Assembly (NCBI GenBank): GCA_958298945.1
Contig: OY282609.1
Span: forward strand, 61,228,220 to 61,292,219
Reading direction: 5' to 3'
DNA: 64,000 nucleotides
Origin: Atherix ibis
Taxonomy: Eukaryota; Arthropoda; Insecta; Diptera; Athericidae
The position numbers were made by a program, and so were the translations under genes. This document shows positions 24,872 through 35,771 of the stretch, piece by piece (within the stretch, counting starts at the first letter, position 1; every line of letters starts with the position of its first letter). The notes under the pieces were generated by a model. It was not told the origin of the DNA. It saw nothing but the letters and a program-made list of their open reading frames with translations, and made no database searches.

Positions 24872-26140
24872 CGAGGGTCTTGCAATAAGTCCTTAGAAAA
24901 GGATGGAAAAAAACTGTTTTTTTAAAACATAATCTCCTTTTAGCTCTATACACTTTTCCACCCGTTTTTCTAAAATTTTTATCCCGTCCAAAAAATAGGA
25001 TTTCGGAAGTTCTGCAAAATACTCATCCGTTTGAGCAATGACGTCCTCGTTGGAAGTGAACCGCCGTCCGCAAAGCCATTTCTTCAGATTGGGGAAAAGA
25101 AAATAGTCACTCGGGGCCAAATCTGGTGAATAAGCGGGATGCTGCAACAATTCCATTCTCAATTCCACAATTTTGGCCATGGAAACAGCGCAGGTGTGCA
25201 CACGCGCATTGTACTGATGCAAGAGGATTTTTTTCTTCTTCAGATGGGGGCGTTTCTCTTTGATTTCCTCGCTCAACCGTTGCAATAACGACGCGTAATA
25301 CGCTCCTGTTATTGTTTTTCCTTTTTCAAAGTAGTCGATAAAAATGATGCCCTGCGAATCCCAAAAGACCGTGGCCATCGCCTTGCCGGCCGATGGCACA
25401 GTTTGTGCCTTCTTAGGAGCCCGTTCACCCTTGAAAATCCACTGTGATGACTGTCTCTTCGTTTCTGGAGTGTAGTAATGTATCCAGGTTTCGTCCACAG
25501 TGACATATCGACGAAGGATTTCGGCAGGATTGCGATGAGAGAGTGCCAACATAGCCTCAGAGTCCACTACACGATTGCGCTTATTCTCCTCTGAGAGCAA
25601 ACGCGGCACCCATCTTGCCGAAATTTTTTTCACAGACAATTTTTAATGCAAAATTGAAGCGACTGTACCTTGTGATATGCCCGTGGCCTCAACTAATTCG
25701 CGCACTTTAATTCGCCGATCGTTCAAAATCAGATCGTGGATTTTGTCGATAATTTCAGGAGTAGACACCTCAACTGGGCGTCCTGAACGATGTTCATCTT
25801 TTGTGGATGAACGGCCACGTTTGCATTCATGCACCCAATTGTAAACCGTCGCAAACACAGGTGCAGATGTGCCATGAACTGCATCCAACTCGGCTTTGAT
25901 TTCTTTCGAGCTTAAGCCTTTCAAATAGAGATGTTTGATGACAGCCCTAAACTCGCTTTTTTCCATTGTTATGCACAAATAAATGTCGTTAACTTTAATC
26001 GACGATAGAAATTGACCTACACTGTGCATCGAGCTAAAATTTTGACAGCTTTCCTGTCGATAATGCTACTTACAAAAAAAAATCTTTACCGACACTACGG
26101 ATTTTCTCAGATTTTCTAAGGAATTATTGAACGACCCTCG
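24872..26140 (-). mobile_element. Mariner C1, nearly intact
   Basis: 1269 bp on the minus strand. Ends CGAGGGTC...GACCCTCG, inside D1. The left flank is TA (24870-24871); the right has TTA. D3 shows the same D position without C1 (GCAACTACTTTTAAAAG near 43128), confirming insertion at TA. Of the C and B copies it has the cleanest frame. Confidence 0.95.
24893..25966 (-). pseudogene. C1 transposase with one premature stop and one lost catalytic Asp
   Basis: The ATG at 25966 starts MEKSEFRAVIKHLYLKGLSS. The frame is continuous over about 357 codons except for one TAA at 25643-25645, where C2 has GAA (Glu). Helix-turn-helix regions occupy roughly residues 1-110 (TVYNWVHECKRGRSS; EATGISQGTVASILH). 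First Asp: VDETWIHYYTPETKRQSS. The second catalytic position reads HQYNARVHT, Tyr for the Asp seen in C2. Third Asp: YSPDLAPSDYFLFPNLKKW. The normal ending ELKGDYVEK is altered to GDYVLKKQ with a short extension. Known role of the family: cut-and-paste transposition at TA. Confidence 0.93.
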
Positions 26141-26206
26141 TTATTTGATGAGAAATAATACTAATCTATAAATATAAAATTGGTCTAATTACTGACATAC
26201 TCCGTA

Positions 26207-27996
26207 GCTATTTACAATTAAGATTTTTTTTCCACAAAATTTGATATTGTAACTAATAACATCTGCAGTCATGAAAAAAATATGATCATAATATAATAAT
26301 AAATTTTAAAATAATAGAAAATTTGTAAATTTTTCAAAAAAAAAATAGAAAGCATTTTTTTTTTATCAAATGTGAACATTTAACGTCAGTGTAAAAATAA
26401 TTTCTTAATCATTATGTCTTGAAATATCGTAGAAATCATATGATCACTCTTAAAAAGGGCAAAAAAAGAACAAAAACGACATCCAAACATTATATAAATA
26501 AAAAAATAAAAACAAAGTGTTATATTAACAATAGTATAATGTGGATACAATTTTCTACCATTATCCAAATTACATAATATTTACCCCTATTAAAGGTAAT
26601 GATAAGGCTTATACTAGTACCATATTGTAGAGGGTTATTTTGTTGAGCAGCATATTTTCTCAAATACATATTTTGTTGTTGCTATATTCTACTTTGGAAT
26701 TTATTTATTTATTTACTTGTTTTATTTTTTTATCCATATCAATTGAAGAGATTGAGAATTTATACATATACATATATACTCACATAAAAATACAAATATG
26801 TGTATACTTACGGAGTAATCTTTTTGAATGTGAACCAAATGTTCAACTATAAAATTGGCTATTCGTAAAGTGGGCAAAAATTATAAGGCCAAGAGAGATA
26901 TGTATCTAAAAGTGGGAAATAACAATCTTTATATGGACGCACTAATAGACTGAAAAAATACCTATACTTACTCCCCATATTATTCTAACACATAAAATCT
27001 TTAAGTTTCGAAAAGAAAAAAATAGCAGAGCGAACACGAATTTACATTGGTTATTTACTCTTGCGCTCATTTACTTAATTTTTTCTTTGTTTGGCCAATA
27101 AAAAAATTGCCCACAAGAAGTATATTAAGTATAAGAATGTGTAGTAAAATAATAGAAAAAATAGAGAGTGCAAATGAATTGAAGAGAATCCCAAAGAGTT
27201 TAAAGAATAAAAATAAAAAATAATAAAAAAAAAAACTAGAGAACAAAAAAACATAAAAGGTTTCTCTAACTCGAATACCGTATACGATCTATAAGTATAA
27301 AGATAAGCCCAATAAAGCTGCGAGGATACCATACCATGACTATAACTGTTCCCGAAAGCCATTATCTTAAGGCCACAGAACCCTTTACCTAAAGACAAAT
27401 TGCAAAGATAAAAAACACTTTAAATATCAAATGGTTTTTTTGCGATGTCGAGAACCCCTCAATTCATCTTATGAAATGGTTTTTCAGGATGGTTTCCCTG
27501 GACCATTAAGTACTTTTCTGTTAATTGTTTTTCGAGGTTTTTCCTGGAAACAAAATTAAAGTCCTTTACATTATTATATGTTTCTTTCGCTTGGCTCCTT
27601 TAACATTTCATTGTTATTACCATTATAAACATTAAAACGCCTAAATACGAGTAGATAGATAGATGGATACATGGGTAGGTAGGTAGGTAGACAGATAGAT
27701 AGATAGATAGATAGTTAAACAGATAGATAGATGGGTATTTAGATAGACAGCAAGTTTTGGAGATACTCCTAGTTAAGTAGATGAAAAGCACAAAGGAACA
27801 AATTAACGAAAAAAAAAATGGCTATACAAAAATGGTGGAATTGGAAAAAATGAAGAAAAGAAATAGATAAGGAAAAGAACAAGAAATAGACTAAAATTGG
27901 TTATATAGAAATAAGAATATTTTAACAAGGTAAAATGTGCCCTTTTGTATTTTTTGGGTAAGTTACAGATAGTCAATAAACGTAATTTTTATATTA
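26207..27996. other. AT-rich stretch with a GATA-type microsatellite
   Basis: 26207-26370 is the right flank shared with D3. No gene is supported beyond it. Small open frames at 26640-26852 and 27075-27398 are chance-like. One TACGAGTA at 27646-27653. Confidence 0.5.
27652..27751. repeat. Imperfect (GATA/GGTA)n microsatellite
   Basis: Runs of GATA with GGTA and GACA variants (AGATAGATAGATGG, TAGGTAGGTAGGTAG, AGATAGATAGATAGATAG). The Ile/Tyr/Leu/Ser-rich minus frame across it is an artefact of the repeat. Confidence 0.9.
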
Positions 27997-28422
27997 ATGT
28001 TGTTTTAAAAAAAATTTACAACCACGAGCATAATTACTGAAATTAGAGAGAAGGAGGATAAACTTTATTGTGAATCTTGGTCTATATTGTAGAAGTTGCT
28101 CTAGGTGTAGAAAATTCTTTCGATTTACGCGCCTATAGGTATGTATGTATGCCGCTATTTCCCCAATCCTTTTTCTTTCTTTACTTGTTCTCCATTTATA
28201 GTTATGGTTGAATTTTACTCGTTGTAGTCTTGCTAGTCCATTAATTTGACTAGAAGTAATGCCATCATCATAAATACTATGAAAGGACTCTGTAAGTAAG
28301 ACTATTTGATAACCACTTCTATTTAATAAATTGTTACCATTAATGTCTTGGCCTATATTTTTAATTTTATTTTCTATTTTAGTTCTAATTTTTTGTCTTT
28401 TCAGATTTTTTTCTTTTACTTT
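27997..28422 (-). CDS. Long open stretch without Met, possible exon or relic
   Basis: Between a TAA at 28423-28425 and a TAA at 27994-27996 (minus strand) 142 codons stay open although the region is AT-rich. It contains no ATG in frame, so it could only be an internal exon or a remnant. The reading includes LLTESFHSIYDDGITSS, GLARLQRVKFNHNYKWRTS and EQLLQYRPRFTIKF. I recognise no family. Random stop density at about 70% AT would break such a frame about every 12 codons. Confidence 0.25.
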
Positions 28423-28718
28423 TTATATAAAGAAATAAAAATAAAAAACAACAAGTAAAATTTATTAATTGTGTTTTTTTTCTTCTTTTCAATAATGGTA
28501 TATAAACTTTATGATGTCTTAAAATTTTTATTAATATGCTTTTCAAATTAAAACTTGATTTGTAAATTGTTCTTTCTATACTCGTATTATTAAAAAATAA
28601 TAGATTTATAGGTAATTTCAGAGTACTTTTATATAGGTGGATATAAAAATTGTAAAAGTAGAAATACTGAGAAATTGATTAAAATTTGATTGATGTTGAT
28701 TATTGTAAGTTAATTTTG
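28423..28718. other. AT-rich non-coding stretch
   Basis: Nothing supportable apart from one TACTCGTA at 28579-28586. Confidence 0.5.
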
Positions 28719-28720
28719 TA

Positions 28721-29905
28721 CAGGGTGGACCATTTAGAAGTTCCATTTAAAAAAGTAAATAAAAAAAAAACTAGTGTATGTTTTTTTCAAATTTCCGGTT
28801 TTATTAAAAAGATTGAACCTTGAAATTTAAGAATGAAACACAACATCATTTAAATGACTGCCACGGCTGGCGTTACAGTACCCCATTCGCTCGACCCAAT
28901 TTTTCAGTACATTTTCGATTGTCCGGGCCATATATCTCTTCAATGGCAACTTTGATTTCGTGTTTCAAAGCCTCAATTGTCTCTGGATGGCTTGCGTAAC
29001 ATTTATCCTTAACGGCTCCCCACAGAAGATAATCCAACGGCTTAAATCAGAGCTCCGAGGCGGCTAATTGACATCAGAATTTCGGCTGATTATTCGGTTT
29101 TCGAAAGCAGTGCCCAAAAGTTGGATTGTTACCTGGGCTGTGTGGCAAGTGGCCCCGTCCTGTTGGAACCAAATGTCGTCCATGCCATTCTCTTCAACTT
29201 TTGGAAACAAAAATTCGTTGAGCATGCCACGATAGCGCTCACCATTGACCGTAATGGCGGCTCCTTCATCGTTTTCGAAGAAAGACGGGCCAATGATGTC
29301 TCCACTCCAAAATCTGCACCAAACCGTGACTCGTTGTGGATGCATCGGCTTTTCCATGGTGATGTATGGATTTTCTGAGCCCCAGATGCGACAATTTTGT
29401 TTGTTGATATACCCACTGAGGTATGTCGGTAAAAGTGCTCATCTTCGGCCAATTGATCTTTAGCCCATTGGGCAAACCGAAAACCGATCGGATGGTCATG
29501 TGGCTTTCGTTGTTGGACTAATTGAACTTTGTTAGCTTTCATACCGAGGTCTTTGTGCAAAATTCTCAACAGAGAAGTGCGAGAAATGTTCAATTCCTTA
29601 GAACGGTGACGAGTTGATGTTGATGGATGATCACTGACATTTTTAGCAACGGCGGCAATATTCTCGTCTTAGAGCCCACAAATTCACGTGATGGCATTCG
29701 ATCTTTACTCATTTTTTTTTTAATTTCTCACAGTTTGGGTTGAAGACTCACCACTTTGGAAGTAAGTTCTCAATATATCCAATTTTTCTTCAAGCGTTTG
29801 GATTACCATTTCGTAAAATTCTGACTTTCAACTAACAATCTGTTAATTCGTGTTGACATTTAATACTCAAAAGTTCAAAATCCAACCGCTAGATGGACCA
29901 TCCTA
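28721..29905 (-). mobile_element. DD41D Tc1/mariner element G1, near full length
   Basis: The left end (3-prime side) starts CAGGGTGGACCATTTAGAAG after TA at 28719-28720; the right end (5-prime side) is AGATGGACCATCCTA before TA at 29906-29907. About 1185 bp. The 5-prime side carries the CTAGCGGTTG-type sequence shared with G3, and the 3-prime side is shared with G2. Coding runs right to left. Confidence 0.92.
28827..29819 (-). pseudogene. G1 transposase relic (DD41D)
   Basis: The ATG at 29819 reads MVIQTLEEKLDILRTYFQSG. Most of the first DNA-binding domain is deleted. Then come NISRTSLLRILHKDLGMKAN, KPHDHPIGFRFAQWAKDQL, MHPQRVTVWCRFWSGDIIGP, ITVNGERYRGMLNEFLFPKV, IWFQQDGATCHTAQVTIQLL, IISRNSDVNWPPRSSDL and, after a frame change, LDYLLWGAVKDKCYASHPET, ending at 28827-28829. 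The last two catalytic Asp are 41 residues apart by alignment. The first Asp block lies near 29415 and is disturbed by frameshifts. Confidence 0.88.
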
Positions 29906-29907
29906 TA

Positions 29908-30809
29908 TTAAAATTACTTTTTATAGTCGTTTAACTATTCCATTTTGGATAAAAAGCATTAATGGAAATTATAATGAAATCTCACTATTTAATTATTAAA
30001 ATTTTGTTTGTTAAATTTTTTAATATATGTATTTAGGATAATAAATTGAATAATATTTGAAAATAGGAAAATTATAATAATTAAATATGGTTTCTCTCTA
30101 TTTAAATGGATTTGTTTCAGTACATTATAAAAATTGAAAATGTTAGTAATGTTAAAACTATCTAAAATTATTTTTTCGCCATTTATAATACTTGACAAGA
30201 TTAGTGGTGACGGTGACTGACACAGGCAGATGTGATGAAAATTAAAGCATACCACCAACTGTGATAATAAGATGTTTATAGTAGATGATAACATTAACTA
30301 GGACGTAAGAAGAACGGGTTACTAAAACCAAAATGAATGAGGATACAAAAGACTATTCAGTAGTAATTTTATGTAGGAAAAGTTCTGTGGAAACAAAGAA
30401 AGAAGAGCAGAGACATAATGTCTCGTAAATAGTTTGTGTTAGTGTGGATGGATTCATATTTCTGCATAGTAAAATGGAAATTTATCATTTCTCTTCAAAT
30501 ATGTATTGTTATAAGATTTGACATATTCTCTTACGTGACATTTGATGTTCCACCGCTTCACTTTTCACTACCCTTTTCACTTAAGTAAAATTGCAATGCT
30601 ACAATTAGTACTAGTTGATTATTGTCTTAGTCATAATTATTATTATTAATATAACAACTGATGGCGAAATACAAGTTTCGATAATATCTAAACATACTAG
30701 CATTATTTGATTAAGTTTCTGATTCATCTTACTTATTATGATTGCTTTTAAAATCATATGATTTGTTTAATAACACAAATCAATTTTTTATGTCTATATT
30801 CATATATAT
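29908..30809. other. AT-rich non-coding stretch
   Basis: No gene is supported. A 101-codon minus frame at 29989-30294 is rich in Ile, Asn, Phe and Leu and chance-like. Confidence 0.5.
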
Positions 30810-31107
30810 TGTACACGTACTCATATAACTCATACTAGAATTGATAATAATGTGACGACATAGCATGGTTCCAGAGCCGCTTCCAGAGCAGTATGAATAC
30901 GAGCACTGTTCGCGAGAGATAGTTTAGTTAAGTTTAGTTTCAGTTTTAGTTTAGTTAAAGTCGCAACAGCGGTTGTAGTAGACGCTGCATAATATATGTA
31001 GTATTTAATTGCAAATGAATAAAGTGTTGTGTGGACGACTCGTAATTTGTGCAATATTTTATTTTTATCTTCTACCCTATCTATTGGATATACGTTGGAT
31101 CGTAACA
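30810..31107 (+). repeat. 5-prime LTR of the gypsy-type element
   Basis: Begins TGTACACG and ends GGATCGTAACA. It shares TTCCAGAGCAGTATGAATAC, the GAGTTTAGTTTAGT-type run and TACGTTGGATCG with the 3-prime LTR. It contains AATAAAGTG near 31018, a possible polyadenylation signal lying in a segment the 3-prime LTR lacks. Confidence 0.8.
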
Positions 31108-31111
31108 TTAA

Positions 31112-31129
31112 TGGTGTTAGAAATGGGAT
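31112..31129 (+). promoter_or_regulatory. Primer-binding site, tRNA-Leu type
   Basis: TGGTGTTAGAAATGGGAT begins 4 bases after the LTR end. From memory of the family, the 3-prime end of insect tRNA-Leu gives TGGTGTCAGAAGTGGGAT, a match at 16 of 18 positions. Confidence 0.7.
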
Positions 31130-31442
31130 AGGGTAAAGTTAGCTGCTCTACGAGTTGCTATTCAGAGTGAAATTCTTCCGCTCTTTCTTGAGTTGGGCAG
31201 GTGATCGCATTTACAATCGAGTCGGCTCAGTACATCTGTTCGTCGCGTTACTACTGTTTAATTTTGTTTATTTTCTTGTACTTGTCATTATTATTAGATA
31301 ACTTTTTATTATCGCACATAAAGAAATCGTTTTAGGAATTGCATTGATAATCGGAAAATATCAACAACACCAATATAGTCTGGTTTCAAACGAGGAAAAT
31401 AGCGGCCAGCTGGCGAAGGAGTGGCTGGAGAAGATGAACATA

Positions 31443-32369
31443 TGAGGTCTGTTCAAAAAGTATCGCGTATTTTGAATTTTCGCGGATTACGTATATTCGA
31501 TTTTCGATTTTTCGTGGCGTTATGTTGGTACTAATGTCTCCCACTTACACATATGCCGACAAGTTCGGCTATTTTGATTGTTCAGTTAATTTTTGATAGC
31601 TGCTTTGCTTGCACGTGTTTTGGCTCGTCTTCGATTTTTGCCCATTTGCGACCAAAAATAACATCGCATTAACATTGCTAAGGAGCTGTTGGAGTCTGTC
31701 CGCGATGGCCCAAATTTGCTCCAGTGGGTCATAACTGGTGACGAATAATGGGTTTATGGTTATGATGTGGAAACTAAAGCTCAATCATCCCAATGGAAGC
31801 TGCCGCACGACACAAAACCGAACAAAGCGCCAAGTTCGGTCGAATGTGAAGGTTTTGCTTACAGTTTTCTTCGATTGCAGGGGCGTGGTTCATAATGAGT
31901 TCTTGACACAGGGTAGAACGGTCAATAAGGAATATTACCTGCAAGTTATGCGCAAATTGCGTGAAGTAATCCGCCAGAAACGTCCGGATTTGTGGAAGAA
32001 CAAAAATTGGTTTTTTCACCATAATAACGCCCCTGCTCTCGCATCGTTGCTTGTGCGCGAATTTTTGGCCAAAAACAATACACTAATAATGCCGTAGCCA
32101 CCGTATTCCCCAGATCTGACCCCCTGTGACTTTTTCTTGTTCCCGAAACAGATTCTTTGATCTATTTTTTGGATTGGGCAAAAATCAAAGACGAGCCAAA
32201 ACACGTGCAAGGAAAGCAGCTGTTAAAAATTAACTGAACAATCAAAATGGCCGAACTTATCGGGATAAGTGAGAGAAATGAGTACCAAAATAACGCCATA
32301 AAAATCGAAAATCGAATATACGTAACCCGCGGAAATTCAAAATTCGTGATACTTTTTGAGCAGACCTCG
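31443..32369 (+). mobile_element. Foldback mariner A4 in the gypsy-type leader
   Basis: 927 bp between TA at 31441-31442 and 32370-32371. Left inverted repeat 31443 to about 31648 and right inverted repeat about 32148-32369 are both the family-A 5-prime end. The left joint GCCCATTTGCGACC links the UTR to the QKQ-coding region, the same joint as A5, A6, A2 and A7. The right joint is TTCCCGAAACAGATTC. Removing it leaves GATGAACATACAGTGG as the empty site. Confidence 0.93.
31649..32147 (+). pseudogene. A4 central transposase fragment
   Basis: Encodes KELLESVRDGPNLLQWVITG, then DE followed by a TAA where GDESWVYGYD is expected, KAQSSQWKLPHDTKPNKA-like sequence, VKVLLTVFFDCRGVVHNEF, MRKLREVIRQKRPDLWKNKN, FHHNNAPALASLLVREFLAK and, after a stop, PYSPDLTPCDFFLFP. 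HHNN shows loss of the second catalytic Asp, as in A2. No DNA-binding or C-terminal domain. Confidence 0.87.
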
Positions 32370-32429
32370 TACAGTGGTAGAAATGGACGAAACTTCGTCT
32401 AACTAGACAGCCTGCAGTCGATATGTCGG

Positions 32430-33818
32430 ACTTAGTGGACTTTAATATAATCAGTGTCTACATGAACAGCTAAAATCAAGAATAATAGAGCCGCTGACAA
32501 GAGGAACAGAGCCGTCGACAAGAAGAACACACAACTTTTTGCATCCACGAGCAGAAACAGAAACTTGTGGCGTCTTTAAAAGTATTCCAAGATAGGCTGA
32601 AGTAATGTATGGAATCCAAAGTAAACTAAGTAGAAGAGAAGGTGATGACTGAAGTCAATCAAGTGGAAGAGAAGGTGATGGCCGAAGTTAAACAATTGAG
32701 AACTAGAATTACGTAAGTTGAGTACAATATTGGATAAAGAATCGCTTACAGTGTTGACGCATCTGTAGGTGGTAAATTTAAGGTTCCACCGTTTGACGGA
32801 AGTACTTCATGGGCGGCATACAAATCATAATTTAAGTCTGTAGCTAAGACATATTGGTGGACGGATGAACAAGCAAAAATTGCACTAACACTGGGGCTAC
32901 GTGATCAAGCTCTTACACATTTACAGCATTTTGGTGGTGAAGTCACATACTATCGTTTACTAGAAGTGCTGGAATCACACTACGGACAGAGTCATCTGGC
33001 GTATGTCTTCCGAGCACAGCTGCAAGATTGGATACAGCGTTATAATGAAGGCCTCCAACAGTGACCGCTGAAAATTAAGCAGTTGGTGCGGAAGGCATAT
33101 CAGTCTACATAAACTTCTTTCATTGATAGAATGCTAGTTTTTTATCTAAAGTCTTTAAAATGACTGTAAACATTTTACTCGATAAGACCCTAAAGAAGCC
33201 GAGGTTGTAAGAAGTATAAAAATGGGTGCTTTTAGTGAGGAATGGAGTTATGTGTTATGCGACGTGTCAAGGTAGGGTAGGCCTTAAATATGGAGCAGAG
33301 AAACCTTGATGGCATAAAGCTGCAAGTATGGTGCCGCAAGAATGCACTGAATTTGAGAGAGAAAATGAATGCCAATTATTCTCTGGTACAAAATGGAATC
33401 ACACTACGGACAGAGTCATCTGGCGTATGTCTTCCGAGCACAGCTGCAAGATTGGATACAGCGTTATAATGAAGGCCTCCAACAGTGACCGCTGAAAATT
33501 AAGCAGTTGGTGCGGAAGGCATATCAGTCTACATAAACTTCTTTCATTGATAGAATGCTAGTTTTTTATCTAAAGTCTTTAAAATGACTGTAAACATTTT
33601 ACTCGATAAGACCCTAAAGAAGCCGAGGTTGTAAGAAGTATAAAAATGGGTGCTTTTAGTGAGGAATGGAGTTATGTGTTATGCGACGTGTCAAGGTAGG
33701 GTAGGCCTTAAATATGGAGCAGAGAAACCTTGATGGCATAAAGCTGCAAGTATGGTGCCGCAAGAATGCACTGAATTTGAGAGAGAAAATGAATGCCAAT
33801 TATTCTCTGGTACAAAAT
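32430..33818 (+). pseudogene. Gypsy-type gag relic with internal tandem duplication
   Basis: A coiled, Glu/Lys-rich part (KVMTEVNQVEEKVMAEVKQL) is followed at about 32765 by VGGKFKVPPFDGSTSWAAYK, then TYWWTDEQAKIALTLGLRDQ and LESHYGQSHLAYVFRAQLQD. This matches the capsid region of Ty3/gypsy Gag in known elements. Stops and frame changes are frequent. The segment 32971-33394 is repeated at 33395-33818, so the capsid end is present twice. Confidence 0.75.
32971..33818. repeat. Perfect 424-bp tandem duplication
   Basis: 32971-33394 and 33395-33818 look identical base for base on reading. Both begin GGAATCACACTACGGACAG and end CTCTGGTACAAAAT. Against the decayed LTRs this implies a very recent event or an assembly artefact. 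Confidence 0.9.
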
Positions 33819-34080
33819 GCCGGACCACGGGCAAGTGACAGGATGAAAACTCGTTACGATCGCAGTGGCAAAATGTGGAATTCGAGAAGGCGTGTTTGGT
33901 TTTGCTGTATAGCCCCACACGTCATAAGGGAATGTCTCGAAATTGCAGGCCAGTTGGGATGGTCAATTCCGAGTTCTTACAATGTTGAATGGATTAACAC
34001 ACCGCATTCAAAGGAATCAGCGCGGACCATCAAAGATTATGCACGTCGACCACCTGGTCCGTTACTATGGATTTGAATGA
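33819..34080 (+). pseudogene. Integrase C-terminal remnant
   Basis: Reads RASDRMKTRYDRSGKMWNS, the pattern at the end of gypsy-type integrases (a D-R-M-K-x-R-Y-D-R motif before the C-terminal barrel), then a frameshift. DHLVRYYGFE-like sequence follows just before the polypurine tract. It is joined directly to gag by a large internal deletion. Confidence 0.65.
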
Positions 34081-34113
34081 TGCTTGAGAGGAGCATCTTT
34101 CGGAAGGGGGCGG

Positions 34114-34277
34114 TGTACCTTTGTAGCATGTCTCTGGCGTATACTAAAAGATTTCAGGATACCAGTTCCAGAGCAGTATGAATACGAGCGCTGGTCGCGA
34201 AAGAGAGTTTAGTTTAGTTTAATTTTAGTTTTAAAATACTACTAATACCACGAGCGCTGGTACGTTGGATCGCAACA
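34114..34277 (+). repeat. 3-prime LTR of the gypsy-type element
   Basis: Begins TGTACCTTTG after the polypurine tract and ends GGATCGCAACA. It lacks roughly 120 bases present in the 5-prime LTR, including the AATAAA region, and is otherwise clearly homologous (CCAGTTCCAGAGCAGTATG). Confidence 0.75.
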
Positions 34278-35771
34278 ATAATTTAAATAATAAATATTCT
34301 AATTAATTTTCTACAATATGGTTTAATTCAGATGTCACATAAGAAACTTATAATTATTCATAGAATACCATTTTATATTTAATTTTACATGATGAAAGAC
34401 AATACACGTATTGCAATGTTTTTAATTATTTACTACTAACTTTATTTGTATATATGTATTTATGTTGTTATGTACCATATGTTGATATGTTTGTGTTCGT
34501 TAAGATAATAGTTTTAAATTTAGTTGAGCTAATAGTCAGTATAATAAAAGAAAATAATATAATCGTTATTAACGACAGTCTTAAATGTGTAATGAAGTAT
34601 GTTATAACCGAGATGTACTAAATCGAAATTATCCTCTCAATAAAATTCAGTAAACTTGTATCCATAGACATTTTTATAGGGTGGAATAGTTCTTTTTATA
34701 CACGTATTTATATTATTTTAGGTAACTATATTAAGATACTAGACGTTTAATTTTTAAACGTAGACTTTTAGTTAAAAGATTAGGTACGAATTTCCGCAAC
34801 ATAAATTTAATTTCATTTTATTGATAGATTGATAAGCTCATATAAGAATATTTAATTGACAGATAAAAAAAAAATTTGTAAAACCAAAATTAAAAACAAT
34901 TGAATTGGAACTTTTAAAAGGATATTTTCAGAACCAATCACTTCTATACTTATTTTACCACAATTTTTAAAAATTTTATTTTAATTAAATGAAACAAAGT
35001 GCATAATATTTATAAATGTGTATATAAGGCGAGAAAGGAGTTCTAAAAAGTTGTTCTATTTCGATTTAGCGTTCTATCTGATGAATTTTACCTGATCTAA
35101 CCGGTTTTCTGCCCACACACTTGCGTCATTGAAAATTTTTAAATATTTTTTTTTGTATTATACACAACCTCCATTTTTTCAGTCCTTAATATTTTTAAAA
35201 GAAGCAATATTTTTTTCATTGAAAATGTTTTTGAAAAATTATATTTTATAAAAATTTTCTCAAAATTCTGGTAATTCGTCACTTTTATCTGAAGGAACAA
35301 ATAGTAACATCGTCCGTGTATGTGTAGGACAGGATATAAGAATAGTCCTACGGTATTCCCTGCTTGTCGTAAAAGGCGACTAACGGAAGAATATATAGGG
35401 TAGCTATTGACTCCTTGTGCAGATGTGAATGTCAAGCAAAGACATCTGACTTAGGTCAGATGACCCTATAATAATTTCAATTCAATTCAAATAATAAAAT
35501 ACGAACTACATTTATATGGTAAAAAAGCATGGTTTGCTAGCTAGGTTAGAAAATAGGGATTTTAATAAACATTCAAGAGTACTTTTTAGAAAAAACCTTT
35601 TAGATATTTCTTAATCATCTTAATGACAATATGAAGAAGAAAGACATTATTCACATCTCATAGAAATACGAGTAAATGCATTTCCAACGGCGTCACTATA
35701 CTCTATACATACTCGTTTTTATGTTAGTACATAGCTACATAAAAATGAGTCTTCCTTTTTTTATTGCATAA
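34278..35771. other. AT-rich stretch with a possible retroposon scrap
   Basis: No gene is supported. 35290-35460 is less AT-rich and contains CCCTGCTTGTCGTAAAAGGC followed by GACTAA, a phrase I associate with arthropod retroposon fragments; this is recall and unverified. One TACGAGTA at 35667-35674. Confidence 0.4.

Larger units (their letters stand above)
24440..26206 (+). mobile_element. Ancient mariner relic D1, split by mariner C1
   Basis: Homologous to D2 and D3: GCAGTACAAGTTT near 24510 (5-prime side) and a coding remnant around 24716-24770 like PLVSQLPYYSILGRVTFSF (compare the PPYSPDLGPCDFF block). C1 fills 24872-26140. D resumes as ATAATACTAATC and ends ACTCCGTA at 26199-26206. Homology with D3 continues past this end for at least 150 bases, so the surrounding DNA is duplicated too. 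Too decayed to hold a frame. Confidence 0.75.
30810..34277 (+). mobile_element. Gypsy-type LTR retrotransposon, deleted and rearranged
   Basis: Plus-strand order: 5-prime LTR 30810-31107, primer site 31112-31129, leader interrupted by mariner A4 (31443-32369), gag-like region 32430-33818 with a 424-bp tandem duplication, a jump to an integrase C-terminal fragment (about 33819-34080), polypurine tract GGAAGGGGGCGG at 34102-34113, and 3-prime LTR 34114-34277. Protease, reverse transcriptase, RNase H and most of integrase are absent, and I see no envelope frame. The gag motif and primer suggest a Ty3/gypsy lineage. No clear target duplication is visible. Confidence 0.85.

Noticed and set aside
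27600..27791. 63-codon minus frame rich in Ile, Tyr, Leu and Ser
   Set aside because: Produced by the GATA-type microsatellite.
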